Shown: in pieces, positions 1 to 8,194 of the stretch
Numbering within the stretch: the first letter of the stretch is position 1
How the letters are laid out: each line of letters begins with the position of its first letter
Origin: Dichelobacter nodosus
GTDB lineage: Bacteria; Pseudomonadota; Gammaproteobacteria; Cardiobacteriales; Cardiobacteriaceae
NCBI RefSeq assembly: GCF_001263335.1
Contig: NZ_LGVW01000011.1
Location: forward strand, 87,111-151,110
DNA length: 64,000 nt
Reading direction: 5' to 3'
Program-made: the position numbers and the translations under genes
Notes under the pieces: generated by a model
What the model was told of the DNA's origin: nothing
The model's input: only the letters and a program-made list of their open reading frames with translations
Databases searched by the model: none

Positions 1-8
1 TCGGCTGA

Positions 9-707
9 TTATTGAATATGCATTTTCCACTCGTTTTGATAATGCCCGCGATACGCTAACACGCGGTTAACGTAATTTTGCGTTTCAGGGTAGGGCGGAA
101 TCGTGTAATGATATTTTTTCACGGCTTCGGGGCCAGCATTGTATGCGGCGAGCGCTAACGCTTCATTACCATTAAAATAAGTCAGCATTTGCCGCAAATA
201 ACGAACGCCACCATCAATATTTAAAGCAGGATCAAATGGATCGTTAACGTTTAACGCACTGGCAGTTGTCGGCATTAATTGCATCAAACCAATAGCGCCT
301 TTATTAGAAACCACTTCAGAACGATAAGCCGATTCCACCGTAATCACCGCGTGAACCAAACTGGCATCAACTTGATGTTTTTTGGCTAATTCATTGATTA
401 AATTCTTCATTTCATTTTGACGTTTTTCAAATTCGCCGCTGGGTTTGCTCACCGTTTGCGCGCCGGTTTTGCCGCTGGGTTTTACGATACATTGATGACG
501 AATGCGAATTAACACGCCGTTAATCTTTAATTCTGCTTTGCAGGCGGAAGAAACCGAAGTTTTCGTGGTCAACGGTCTGCCCAAACTGCAGGGAATATAA
601 TGCGTTTTACCATTTTTAACGTAACTGCCGCAGGAACGCGCGGCAAAACAATGAGTAGCAAACGCGTTTAACAGTAAAAAAATGATAAATTTTTTCAGCA
701 CAATCAC
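9..707 (-). CDS. Secreted SLT-domain lytic transglycosylase (short paralogue)
   Basis: A 232-residue protein predicted to cleave peptidoglycan glycan strands in the periplasm. Residues 1-22 form a signal peptide (basic start, then a Leu/Ile/Phe-rich core ending CFA). Residues 30-75 hold several cysteines and resemble no domain I can name. The SLT (GH23-like) domain spans roughly 105-225. It carries the catalytic Glu125 in VITVESAY, the GLMQLMP motif and the AYNAGPEAV motif. The start is a GTG at 707 that overlaps the stop of the upstream transglycosylase gene (GTGA, 704-707), so translation is probably coupled; a second GTG two codons on is an alternative. It is the last gene of the operon and a paralogue of its neighbour without the long N-terminal region. 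The family call is firm; the exact cleavage type (MltC- or Slt-like) cannot be decided. Confidence 0.88.
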   Translation of the reverse strand: MIVLKKFIIFLLLNAFATHCFAARSCGSYVKNGKTHYIPCSLGRPLTTKTSVSSACKAELKINGVLIRIRHQCIVKPSGKTGAQTVSKPSGEFEKRQNEMKNLINELAKKHQVDASLVHAVITVESAYRSEVVSNKGAIGLMQLMPTTASALNVNDPFDPALNIDGGVRYLRQMLTYFNGNEALALAAYNAGPEAVKKYHYTIPPYPETQNYVNRVLAYRGHYQNEWKMHIQ

Positions 708-2257
708 AAACCTATCAAAGACGGATTACTTTTATAACGGCGGTAATATTGCATAACTTTTGGCACATAAGCGCGAGTTTCAATAAACGGCGGAATTTTA
801 TAACCATATTTGCGCACATTGCCTTCCCCCGCGTTATAACCGGCAACTGCGAGCTCTAAATTGCCATTAAATTCGTTGAGCAACCATTTCAAATACGTTG
901 TTCCTCCGCGGACGTTTTCGCCAGTATGAAAAGCATCGGTTACACCAAAACGCCGCGCCGTCGCCGGCATCAATTGCATCAAACCTTGCGCGCCCGCGCG
1001 TGAAACAGCTTTGGGTTTATAAGCCGATTCAGCAGAAATCACCGCATGCACCAAAAAGGGATCGACGCCAATCGTGCGCGCGATGCGGTTAATTTCGGCA
1101 GATAATCCGCGTTGACGTTCCAAAAATTGTCCACTGACGGGAATGTCTAACGTTTTAATATAGGCGGCTTTAATTTTGCGCGCTTCAACAATCAAAGCGG
1201 CAGGGCAATCTTTTGTGGGCTCGAGGTGAAAAATTTTGCCATCAGCGCTGGTTACCGTTCCGCCGCAAGAACCTTCAACGTTTAAATAATTTTGATACGG
1301 CGCAACCGTTGCCTGCTGCTCGCCATAAACAACCACGCCGCCGCTGCTGCCGAGCGTAAAATCATAAGAACGCGTGGCGCATCCATATTCACGTTTTACG
1401 CCATTAAAATGCACTTTTCCCGCGCCGGTGCAACGAATAGCAGCGGTTGCCGTTGGTTCTGGTTCATTAAGATTTTGCACGCCTTGAACCGCTAAATCGC
1501 CTAAAGAACGCGGCTGTGTAGATTGTTGTTTAAAACGCGCTTTGGCGCTGGCAAACGAACGAGAAAAAAAACTGCAACGTCTAAACTTAGTTTGTTGATT
1601 TTCCGCAACATAACTGGCGCGCCCATCTTGATCAAAACATTTATAAATATCCATCGGCGGTGAATCCGTAACGGCAATTTCGCCTTTTCCTGATGATTTT
1701 TCGGTGGTGGGTTTGGACGTCGTTTTTTTCGGTTTGGGTTGCCACGCATCGGCTTTTTTAGCAAAAAAACGGCATTGTTCGTGAGGCGGCTCCGTGGCTT
1801 CTAAAATTTCATCGCCATTAGCATGAATACAAATATAAAGATTAACGGGTTTGGGTTGATTTTTTTCTTCTTTTTCAACGGTTTTCGTTTCTGGAATTTG
1901 ATTTTTATTGAGCGCGGCAGGTTTTTCTGATTGCCCCGCTTGAACCTTGGGTTGCTCGATAAAACGAAATAACTGCGATGCCGGAATGCCTTGTTCGGGA
2001 ACGTTTTTTTCAGGAAGCGCGATCTTTGTTGCCGTCGGTGGCACGGGAGATACCGCTTTCGGTGGCGCGGAAGTTGTTTTTTGTGGCGCAAACATTCCTT
2101 TTGTATAAGGCACGCAATTTGCGGATTTTTTTTCAGCAGGAACAATCGTTTGCATACCGTCCGGCGCAGTGCAAACAAACAGCGCATTTTGCGCAAAAGC
2201 GCTGCCTACAAAAATAAACGTCGCGCCCACAAAAAAACGGTAAAAAACGTTCATCAT
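704..2257 (-). CDS. Secreted lytic transglycosylase with N-terminal Cys-paired repeats
   Basis: A 517-residue predicted periplasmic or surface peptidoglycan lyase. A signal peptide occupies about residues 1-22 (ending GSAFA). Three modules of about 30-45 residues follow, each a Cys, a DG or NG turn and a second Cys (starting FVCTAPDG, LYICIHANG and IYKCFDQDG). They look like DUF4124 modules and are joined by Pro/Lys/Thr-rich linkers. A further Cys-rich segment lies at about 270-350. The SLT domain fills about 385-510, with catalytic Glu410 in VISAESAY, then GLMQLMP and GYNAGEGNV. The start ATG (2257) overlaps the stop of the SPFH-GYF gene as ATGA, and its own stop overlaps the next gene, so it sits mid-operon. 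The enzyme class is clear; a wall- or partner-binding role for the Cys modules is an inference. Confidence 0.88.
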   Translation of the reverse strand: MMNVFYRFFVGATFIFVGSAFAQNALFVCTAPDGMQTIVPAEKKSANCVPYTKGMFAPQKTTSAPPKAVSPVPPTATKIALPEKNVPEQGIPASQLFRFIEQPKVQAGQSEKPAALNKNQIPETKTVEKEEKNQPKPVNLYICIHANGDEILEATEPPHEQCRFFAKKADAWQPKPKKTTSKPTTEKSSGKGEIAVTDSPPMDIYKCFDQDGRASYVAENQQTKFRRCSFFSRSFASAKARFKQQSTQPRSLGDLAVQGVQNLNEPEPTATAAIRCTGAGKVHFNGVKREYGCATRSYDFTLGSSGGVVVYGEQQATVAPYQNYLNVEGSCGGTVTSADGKIFHLEPTKDCPAALIVEARKIKAAYIKTLDIPVSGQFLERQRGLSAEINRIARTIGVDPFLVHAVISAESAYKPKAVSRAGAQGLMQLMPATARRFGVTDAFHTGENVRGGTTYLKWLLNEFNGNLELAVAGYNAGEGNVRKYGYKIPPFIETRAYVPKVMQYYRRYKSNPSLIGL

Positions 2258-3144
2258 GATTTTCTTCTTTTCATCACGTCAATACAGACTTTTACCGGCA
2301 ACCATTGCCGCATTCCTTTTTTCCAAATTAAATCGCGCTCGTCGATGCTGCCGTTATTCAAACCTGCTTCCAATTCCGCCATGCTAAACGGTCCAATTTG
2401 TTCCCCATTTTGCACGCGGAAAAATTCGCGCCGTGTGGGAAGCGTTGAGTTTGACGCATGATGAACAGGCGCCGGTTCATTTTTTTTCACCGCGTTTTTT
2501 TCGGGAGAGTGTGCAGACGGTTCCGCTGATAACGGCAACGGCGCGGTTTCTTCAGCGGCAATCGTCAGCGCATTGATTTGAATGCCTTGCGCGTTGAGCG
2601 TTCTCATTAAAGATTCGGTGAGAAATTGCCCTAAACCAACGGCATGCTTTTTAATATCTTCCGCGGGCACTTTTTGTGCGCGCAAAATATCAACCACGGC
2701 ACGCGCAATAAAATCATTAATCGCGTCCATACCGGATAAATAAGATAAATCACGGAAAAATTCGCAAAACGCCGCCGGCGCGGTAATCGTGAATTCATAA
2801 TTTCCTTCAAGCGCCAAAGTCAACGCGGCTTCGGGCAAGGTATAACGCGGATAATGCCAAACGTTGCGCGATGGCGTGTGGCAACGAAAATTAATCAAAT
2901 AAAGCGGCTGTTGATGATGAAAAAGCTGCAAATCCGTTTTATGAATCACATGTTCACCGCCGATAAATAAATGGCTGGATTGTTTTTTTTGCAATAAAAA
3001 AGCCATTTGATCTTTGGGCACAAGCAAACGATCGCCTGCCGCGATTTTATGAAGTTCCGTCACCGTTAAACATTGTTGCTCGGGCAATTGCGGCGCCGCA
3101 ATTTGGTTTGACGAATGAGCAAAAAATTTATTTAAAAAAGACAT
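2254..3144 (-). CDS. SPFH-like protein with C-terminal GYF_2 domain
   Basis: A 296-residue protein with no signal peptide and no clear membrane segment. Residues about 30-195 match the layout of the YdjI-type SPFH (stomatin/prohibitin-like) family: a beta-rich start, then a helical stretch ending in a Gly-Ile-x-Ile-x-x-Leu strand (about 188-195). After an Ala/Pro/Lys linker, residues about 240-290 form a GYF_2 (DUF4339) domain with EQIGPFSMAELEAGL and a Trp-x-x-Gly-Met-x-x-Trp core. GYF domains bind proline-rich peptides in known cases, and the neighbouring transglycosylase has Pro-rich linkers, though it is exported. The gene follows telA by 11 bases and overlaps the next gene by 4. In other bacteria this family occurs near toxic-anion-resistance genes, and the same holds here. 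The family assignment comes from pattern recognition and the function is unknown. Confidence 0.7.
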   Translation of the reverse strand: MSFLNKFFAHSSNQIAAPQLPEQQCLTVTELHKIAAGDRLLVPKDQMAFLLQKKQSSHLFIGGEHVIHKTDLQLFHHQQPLYLINFRCHTPSRNVWHYPRYTLPEAALTLALEGNYEFTITAPAAFCEFFRDLSYLSGMDAINDFIARAVVDILRAQKVPAEDIKKHAVGLGQFLTESLMRTLNAQGIQINALTIAAEETAPLPLSAEPSAHSPEKNAVKKNEPAPVHHASNSTLPTRREFFRVQNGEQIGPFSMAELEAGLNNGSIDERDLIWKKGMRQWLPVKVCIDVMKRRKS

Positions 3145-3155
3145 CTTATTGATTT

Positions 3156-4253
3156 TTATGAAGCAGTACTAATGGTGGATTTTAATGCGTTTTTAAGCTC
3201 TTGCTCGGCAGCGATTAAACGATCCTCGGTTTGTTTGCGTTGAATACGGGCTTGTTCATGAATTTGAATGCCTTCTTCAATGGTTGCAATTAACAGCCGA
3301 TTGGCTTGCTCGACGGCTTCAATATCAAAAATACCGCGTTCAATTTGTTGCCGACTTTCACGATTGGATACTTGCAAAGTTTCGGCGTTTTTCATCAATA
3401 ATTCGTTCGTCAGATCGCTACTTTCTTTCAGCGATTGCGCCGCTTGATGAGAGCGATAAATCGTAATCGTTTGCGCGAGTTGCTGACGCCATAAAGGAAT
3501 CGTATTCAATAAAGTGCTGTTGATTTTATTAATCATGCCTTTATCGTTTTCTTGCACTAAGCGAATGCTGGGCAAGGCTTGCATGGAGACTTGTTGCGTT
3601 AACCGCAAATCCGCCAAACGGCGCTCGATTTCATCGCGCATTGCTTGAAAATCGCGCAAACGTTGGGCGCTTTCCATGGTTTGACTTTCTTCGGTGCGCG
3701 CTTTTAAAGCGGGCAAAGAATGTTGATCGGCGTGTTCAATGACTTGTTCGGCAGCGGCAACGTAATGACGCAAATCGCGGTAATAACCCAGCGTTGCTTC
3801 ATAAAGTCGATCTAATGAAGTGATATCCAGCAATAATTGTTGTTTGTGCTGCTCTAATTCATTAGCGATGCCGTCGATTTGATCGTTGACGGATTCAAAT
3901 TGTTGAATAAACGATTGCACGCCGCTGGCTTTGCCCAATAATTTATTCCAAAACCGCGGTTTTTCGTACAATTGTTTTTCTTTTCCTTGAAAACCACGCA
4001 ACGCGCTGACCATATTATTCAATAAAGCGCCGGCGCCGCCGAGATCTTTATTGCGCACATCTTTCAGCATATTATTGGCAACGCTATTGATTTGCCGCTG
4101 TGCATCTGATCCAAAACTCAATATTGATTGACTGCTTTTAATATCAAGCTGCGCCACCAATTGCCGCACGCGCTGCGGATCTAATTGATCGGAATCCTCT
4201 TGTTCGGTTATCGTCAAAGCATTTTGCTGCTCAATTTGGATATCATTTGTCAT
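3156..4253 (-). CDS. telA: TelA-family toxic anion resistance protein
   Basis: A 365-residue cytoplasmic, mostly helical protein of the TelA/KlaA family, linked in other bacteria to tellurite and envelope-stress resistance. The sequence shows the family pattern: an acidic N-terminus, a short conserved region with SILSFGSDAQRQ near residues 45-60, then long coiled-coil stretches rich in Glu, Gln, Leu and Arg to the end. The start is ATG at 4253. It is preceded by AGGA at good spacing and overlaps the stop of the XpaC-like gene by 11 bases. An in-frame upstream start at 4319 would need a long overlap and has no ribosome site. TelA next to XpaC is a common bacterial pairing, which supports both calls. 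The molecular activity of the family is not established. Confidence 0.82.
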   Translation of the reverse strand: MTNDIQIEQQNALTITEQEDSDQLDPQRVRQLVAQLDIKSSQSILSFGSDAQRQINSVANNMLKDVRNKDLGGAGALLNNMVSALRGFQGKEKQLYEKPRFWNKLLGKASGVQSFIQQFESVNDQIDGIANELEQHKQQLLLDITSLDRLYEATLGYYRDLRHYVAAAEQVIEHADQHSLPALKARTEESQTMESAQRLRDFQAMRDEIERRLADLRLTQQVSMQALPSIRLVQENDKGMINKINSTLLNTIPLWRQQLAQTITIYRSHQAAQSLKESSDLTNELLMKNAETLQVSNRESRQQIERGIFDIEAVEQANRLLIATIEEGIQIHEQARIQRKQTEDRLIAAEQELKNALKSTISTAS

Positions 4254-5112
4254 CTTTTTTCCTATGATTGCTATGCAATTGTTGGTGTAAAACGTCCATG
4301 CGAACATCAAGTTGCTCATTTTTTTGTTGTATTAATTGCATACTTTGTTCTTTAAAACTGTGCTCTAATTGCTCCAAAACCATCATAAATTTTTTCCGCT
4401 GTAACCCGCGTTGATCCACGGATAAATTAAGATAATCCTCGCTAATTTTAACTAATTCTGGCAATTGCACCACAAAAAACGTCCGCGAACGGCGCACGTG
4501 ATCCGCGCTGGCGCTTGATAATTGCGCGATTTGTCTGGCATCGCTACTGACGGCATTCATTTTCCAACCCAATAAAAAATCATCGGGGTATTGTTTGAGT
4601 TGTTGCGCGCGCTGCGTCAAAAAAACCAAATGTTTATCCGTTTCTTGCAACATTTTGCGCAAAGTTGGCGTTAACGCGTCGGGAGAAATATCGGTTTCTG
4701 GTTCGAGCGCGGTTATTTTTTCGTCGTCAAAATAACTAAAACGGTAACCATAACCGCTTAATGCGGTAAGAAAAGTCATGCCGATAATGCCCAAAGAACG
4801 CAGAGAAAAGGTAATAATCAACACGCCCAAACACAATAAAAATAACGCAATATAACGTTTATCATCAATAAGTTGCGCCTGATTATTGAGCAAATTACGG
4901 CGTTTTTGTAAAAAATAATGCCGCGTAAAACGGGCGCTGGTTAAAAAACACGCAAGAGCAAGGATTGCCGCGGTCATTTTCCGCCAATCGTTTTGCATGA
5001 TGCCGGCAAAAAATGCAAGCCACAAAGGAAATTGCAAAATATATAAAGCCGCGCCGCGAATGGCTAATAATTTTAAGCGCAGAACGTGTTGAATATGAGC
5101 GAAATCGATCAT
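4243..5112 (-). CDS. XpaC-like membrane protein
   Basis: A 289-residue predicted inner-membrane protein. Two pairs of hydrophobic segments (about residues 20-60 and 90-130) are followed by a long hydrophilic helical part (about 150-289) rich in Gln, Leu, Glu and Lys that probably lies in the cytoplasm. This arrangement and its place directly upstream of telA fit the XpaC family, named after hydrolysis of a chromogenic phosphate ester in Bacillus; the true activity is unclear. The start is taken as ATG at 5112. A TTG four codons upstream (5124) is possible but lies closer to the small upstream ORF. It overlaps telA by 11 bases. The topology is reasonably sure and the family name moderately so. 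Confidence 0.62.
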   Translation of the reverse strand: MIDFAHIQHVLRLKLLAIRGAALYILQFPLWLAFFAGIMQNDWRKMTAAILALACFLTSARFTRHYFLQKRRNLLNNQAQLIDDKRYIALFLLCLGVLIITFSLRSLGIIGMTFLTALSGYGYRFSYFDDEKITALEPETDISPDALTPTLRKMLQETDKHLVFLTQRAQQLKQYPDDFLLGWKMNAVSSDARQIAQLSSASADHVRRSRTFFVVQLPELVKISEDYLNLSVDQRGLQRKKFMMVLEQLEHSFKEQSMQLIQQKNEQLDVRMDVLHQQLHSNHRKKDDK

Positions 5113-5128
5113 TATTGAACTCAAAAAA

Positions 5129-5203
5129 TTACTGCATCAACAGCATAAAAGAAGTGATTCCCATAGAAATAAACAAAAAAACAAATCCTAAAAATTGCCG
5201 CAC
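5129..5203 (-). CDS. Putative 24-residue single-pass membrane peptide
   Basis: This is a GTG-initiated ORF of 24 codons. It is preceded by a near-perfect ribosome binding site, GAGGAG (5211-5216), with 7 bases of spacing. After an Arg and Gln at the N-terminus, nearly every residue is hydrophobic (Phe, Leu, Val, Ile, Met), enough for one membrane helix. It ends 16 bases before the ATG of the XpaC-like gene and lies downstream of the operon's likely promoter, so it would be the first gene of the operon. I do not recognise the family; YnhF- or AcrZ-type small membrane proteins are only analogies of size. The ribosome site, spacing and composition favour a real gene, but so short an ORF could occur by chance. 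Confidence 0.5.
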   Translation of the reverse strand: MRQFLGFVFLFISMGITSFMLLMQ

Positions 5204-5233
5204 TGCCGAACTCCTCACTCACTTACGCCGGCT

Positions 5234-5262
5234 ATGATGTGTTTTTACGAGGTTTTTTTCAA
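5234..5262 (-). promoter_or_regulatory. Likely sigma-70 promoter of the XpaC-TelA operon
   Basis: On the minus strand a TTGAAA -35 box (5257-5262) and a CATCAT -10 box (5234-5239) are 17 bases apart. Transcription would begin about 25 bases before the small membrane-peptide ORF. The match is 5 of 6 and 4 of 6 to consensus, so this is plausible but unproven. Confidence 0.35.
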
Positions 5263-5333
5263 GAGCCGCTCCTCATTATCGTTTGGCAAACCGCATTTGT
5301 TTTAATAGAAAAAAATAAAAAAACGGTAAACGA

Positions 5334-5714
5334 TTAAAAAATCACATTTTTTAACCATTCAATTTCATGATGCGTTTGATATTGCGTGATGAGCACCGCA
5401 TCAAAACGACAATCCGGCGGTACCGCATAATTCTTTTGAAGGTAATCTTGCGCGCTTTGATAACAGCGGCGCAGTTTTTCCGGTGTAATCGATTCCGCCG
5501 CGCTGACTAATGCCTGCGCCCGCCGCAGTCGTACTTCCACAAAAACCAATACCCGATCATCTTGCGCAATCAAATCAATTTCGCCGTACCGCGAATAAAC
5601 GTTTTTCGCTACAATATTGAGCCCGTGCGCGGTTAAATAATCAGCCGCAAGCAATTCTCCATATTGCCCGCGTTTTTTCGTGGTCATTTTTTTATTGTTC
5701 ATAGGAAATTTCAT
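5334..5714 (-). CDS. yraN: UPF0102 (YraN) family protein
   Basis: A protein of up to 126 residues with the UPF0102/YraN fold, related to the restriction-endonuclease-like nucleases. The core is seen as GQYGELLAADYL, then RYGEIDLIAQDD and VFVEVRLRR; the Glu-Asp and Glu-x-Arg residues match the predicted metal-binding site. Its cellular role is not settled. Three Met starts are possible: 5714, 5702 and 5687. The last (MTTKKRG) is closest to the usual family length. The 5714 ATG shares the palindromic CATG at 5712-5715 with the start of rsmI on the other strand, so the two genes meet head to head with no intergenic space. yraN commonly neighbours rsmI in gammaproteobacteria, which supports both calls. 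Confidence 0.85.
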   Translation of the reverse strand: MKFPMNNKKMTTKKRGQYGELLAADYLTAHGLNIVAKNVYSRYGEIDLIAQDDRVLVFVEVRLRRAQALVSAAESITPEKLRRCYQSAQDYLQKNYAVPPDCRFDAVLITQYQTHHEIEWLKNVIF

Positions 5715-6555
5715 GTCTCAATCATTGCCGACTGCCGGTTGTTTATTTATCGTTGCTACGCCCATTGGCAATTTAAAAGATATATCAACGCGCGCCCTCG
5801 AAACGCTGCAACACTGTAGCGCCATTGCCTGCGAAGACACGCGCGTCAGTCAACATTTGTTAACCGCATTCGGCATTCAAAAACCGTTGATTGCGTTGCA
5901 TCAACACAATGAATATCGCGCCGCAGACAGCATTTTAGCGCGACTGCACGCCGGCGAAGATATTGCCGTGATTTCTGACGCGGGAACGCCGCTGATTTCC
6001 GACCCCGGCGCCATCATTACTGCGCTCGCCCATCAAAATCAAATCCGCGTTATTCCCGTTCCCGGCGCAAACGCCGTGATTACCGCGTTATCTGCCAGCG
6101 GTTTGCCGGCGGATCGTTTTGTTTTTTCGGGATTTATTCCTGCAAAAGCCGGCGAACGCGATCGTTTTTTAACGCAACACGGACATTATCCGCTGACCAC
6201 CGTTTTTTATGAAACACCGCACCGCATTAAAGCCACGCTTGATGCCTGTCAACAACAATTTTCTGCCGAGCGCAAATTAGTAATCGCGCGTGAATTAACA
6301 AAAACCTTTGAACAAATCGTTTCAACAACTGTCGCTGATGCGCCTTCATGGTTAAACGCTGATAAACAACACGAAAAAGGGGAATTTGTTTTATTGCTCG
6401 CCGGCGATACCGAACAAAAAACCGCGGAGCATTGGCAAACATTAGCCGATGATTTAGCAGAAGCGGGATTGAGTAGTAAAACGATTGCCGCGTTGCTGGC
6501 TAAACATTGCGCCGCTCATAAAAAAACCGTTTATAACTATCTCATCGCGCGATAA
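5713..6555 (+). CDS. rsmI: 16S rRNA (cytidine-1402-2'-O)-methyltransferase
   Basis: A 280-residue SAM-dependent methyltransferase of the tetrapyrrole-methylase fold. RsmI 2'-O-methylates C1402 in the decoding centre of 16S rRNA. Diagnostic motifs are LFIVATPIGNLKDIS (about residues 10-24), CEDTRVS (about 40), SDAGTPLISDPG (about 86-97), VPGANAVITALSASGLP (about 116-132) and FYETPHRI (about 165). The chosen ATG at 5713 has AGGA (5703-5706) upstream; the earlier in-frame ATG at 5680 lies inside yraN and adds a non-family extension. The 3' end overlaps the converging metal-permease gene by 19 bases. Length matches the family. Confidence 0.95.
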   Translation: MSQSLPTAGCLFIVATPIGNLKDISTRALETLQHCSAIACEDTRVSQHLLTAFGIQKPLIALHQHNEYRAADSILARLHAGEDIAVISDAGTPLISDPGAIITALAHQNQIRVIPVPGANAVITALSASGLPADRFVFSGFIPAKAGERDRFLTQHGHYPLTTVFYETPHRIKATLDACQQQFSAERKLVIARELTKTFEQIVSTTVADAPSWLNADKQHEKGEFVLLLAGDTEQKTAEHWQTLADDLAEAGLSSKTIAALLAKHCAAHKKTVYNYLIAR

Positions 6556-7352
6556 ATGCACGCACTCATGAAAATGATGCCTTGGCTTAAAACAATGCAG
6601 GCTGCCGGCGAAGCGTTCCAATAAAAACTGGCTAATAATCCGCTGAAACTCGCTAAAATTGCCGAAAAAACAGCAACTATCAACATCATTGAAAACCGGC
6701 GGCAACACATTTGCCCCGTTATCCCCGGCGCAACCAGCATCGCAACGATTAAAATAACGCCAACCGCTTGCATTGCCGCCACAGCAGTTAATGCCACTAA
6801 AACTAATAAGGTATAACGCAAATGCTGCCGCGATAACCCACTGATATGGGCATGATTTTCATCAAAAACATATAATAAAAAATCTTTCCATTTCAATAAA
6901 ATAACGATGATGACGGCAATGCTTATCAGCAGCGTTTGCCAAAAATCTATCGCTTGAATGCCTAAAATATTGCCAAATAATATTTTGCTTAACGGTTCGG
7001 CAGGTTGAAAAATACTGTAAAGCAGCATGCCCAATGCCATCATGCCGGAAAAAACTATGCCGAGCAGACTGTCCGCGGGTAAATGCGTTTGTTGATCCAA
7101 CGCATCTGTTGAAACAACGCATAATAACGCCGCTCCTAAAGCACCAATACTGATAGGAATGCCAATTAATATTGCAATAACAACGCCTAAAGTCATGGCA
7201 TGCGCCATCGCATCGCCTAACATCGACCAACCACGTAATACCAAATAACACGAAAGGAGCGCGCAACTACTACTGATAAACAAAGCAATCAATAAAGCCT
7301 GTTGCATAAAAGGGTAGGTCAGCGGTAGAAAAAAAGCATTATCAAACATCAT
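6537..7352 (-). CDS. Metal ABC transporter permease, second subunit
   Basis: A 271-residue polytopic inner-membrane protein of the ABC-3 family (ZnuB/SitC/SitD/MntB type), with about eight hydrophobic segments. Family marks are the early CYLVLRGWSMLGDAMAHA stretch (about residues 36-53), the coupling-helix region after the central segments, and LQAVGVILIVAML-like sequence near 200 (here MQAVGVILIVAMLVAPG). It pairs with the permease encoded just upstream, 11 bases away, to form a heterodimeric channel. The start ATG (7352) has AGGA upstream, and a second ATG follows immediately. Its 3' end overlaps rsmI by 19 bases on the opposite strand. By its binding protein, the system probably carries manganese and/or ferrous iron. 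Confidence 0.9.
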   Translation of the reverse strand: MMFDNAFFLPLTYPFMQQALLIALFISSSCALLSCYLVLRGWSMLGDAMAHAMTLGVVIAILIGIPISIGALGAALLCVVSTDALDQQTHLPADSLLGIVFSGMMALGMLLYSIFQPAEPLSKILFGNILGIQAIDFWQTLLISIAVIIVILLKWKDFLLYVFDENHAHISGLSRQHLRYTLLVLVALTAVAAMQAVGVILIVAMLVAPGITGQMCCRRFSMMLIVAVFSAILASFSGLLASFYWNASPAACIVLSQGIIFMSACIYRAMR

Positions 7353-7363
7353 CTTTTCCTGAT

Positions 7364-8194
7364 TTATTGCGTCCGGCGCACAACAAAATCACGTTGAGCT
7401 GTAAATAAAAAAATCAAAACAAAAAATAGAGTTTGAATGACGACGATTAAAGGCGCAGTGGCGCTGTGCAAAAAGTAACTTAAATAACTGCCTAAAAAAC
7501 CGCTCAAACCGCCAATAATCGCTGAAAATATCAATACAATTCCAAAACGACGACTACACAAATATGCTGTTGCTGCCGGCGTAATCATCAGCGCGGTTAC
7601 TAAAAGTGCACCAACTGCCTGAAGAGAAATAACAACTGATATTGTCAGCAATATAAAAAAGAGTAAGCGCAGCAAACGGCAATTTAAACCACAAATAAAC
7701 GCTTGAGTTTCATCAAAGAAAATCAGCATAAAATCTTGCCATTTCAAAGCAATAACACACAAACTAACGCTGGAAATGCACAATAATTGCCATAAATCTT
7801 CCGAAGAAATCGTTAAAATCTGCCCGTAAATGATCGCGTCTAAACTAATGGCTGTAGGATTAATGGAAATAATCAATAAACCAAGTGCGAAAAATAGCGA
7901 TAAAACAAAAGCGATAATGGCATCGCTATAAACGTGGCTGCGCGTTTTAAGTAACAACATTGTTAAAGCGGCGCACACCGCCGCAATCAACGCACTTAAT
8001 AAATACGGTAATTGAAAACAATAAGCGGTGGCGACGCCCGGCACTACAGCGTGCGACAAAGCATCGCCTATCAATGACCAGCCTTTTAAAATTAAATAAA
8101 CCGATAAAACCGCACACAAAATGCCCACAATGGTTGCGGCAATCATCGCCGTATTCATATAAGAAAACTGAAATGGTTCAAGCAGATTGATCAT
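7364..8194 (-). CDS. Metal ABC transporter permease, first subunit
   Basis: A 276-residue inner-membrane ABC-3 permease. It has roughly eight to nine hydrophobic segments, the early VYLILKGWSLIGDALSHAV signature (about residues 34-52) and SLQAVGALLVTALMITPA near 205. It is a diverged paralogue of the next gene, as in SitC/SitD and YfeC/YfeD pairs. The ATG (8194) overlaps the stop of the ATPase gene (ATGA), indicating translational coupling. It belongs to the four-gene Fur-type operon that starts at 9940. Assignment to the metal-permease family is firm; the SitC versus SitD label is arbitrary without a tree. Confidence 0.9.
   Translation of the reverse strand: MINLLEPFQFSYMNTAMIAATIVGILCAVLSVYLILKGWSLIGDALSHAVVPGVATAYCFQLPYLLSALIAAVCAALTMLLLKTRSHVYSDAIIAFVLSLFFALGLLIISINPTAISLDAIIYGQILTISSEDLWQLLCISSVSLCVIALKWQDFMLIFFDETQAFICGLNCRLLRLLFFILLTISVVISLQAVGALLVTALMITPAATAYLCSRRFGIVLIFSAIIGGLSGFLGSYLSYFLHSATAPLIVVIQTLFFVLIFLFTAQRDFVVRRTQ

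Noticed and set aside
1991..2461. Plus-strand ORF of 156 codons
   Set aside because: It lies fully opposite the transglycosylase and SPFH genes, has an Arg/Cys/Phe-rich composition typical of antisense frames and no ribosome site.
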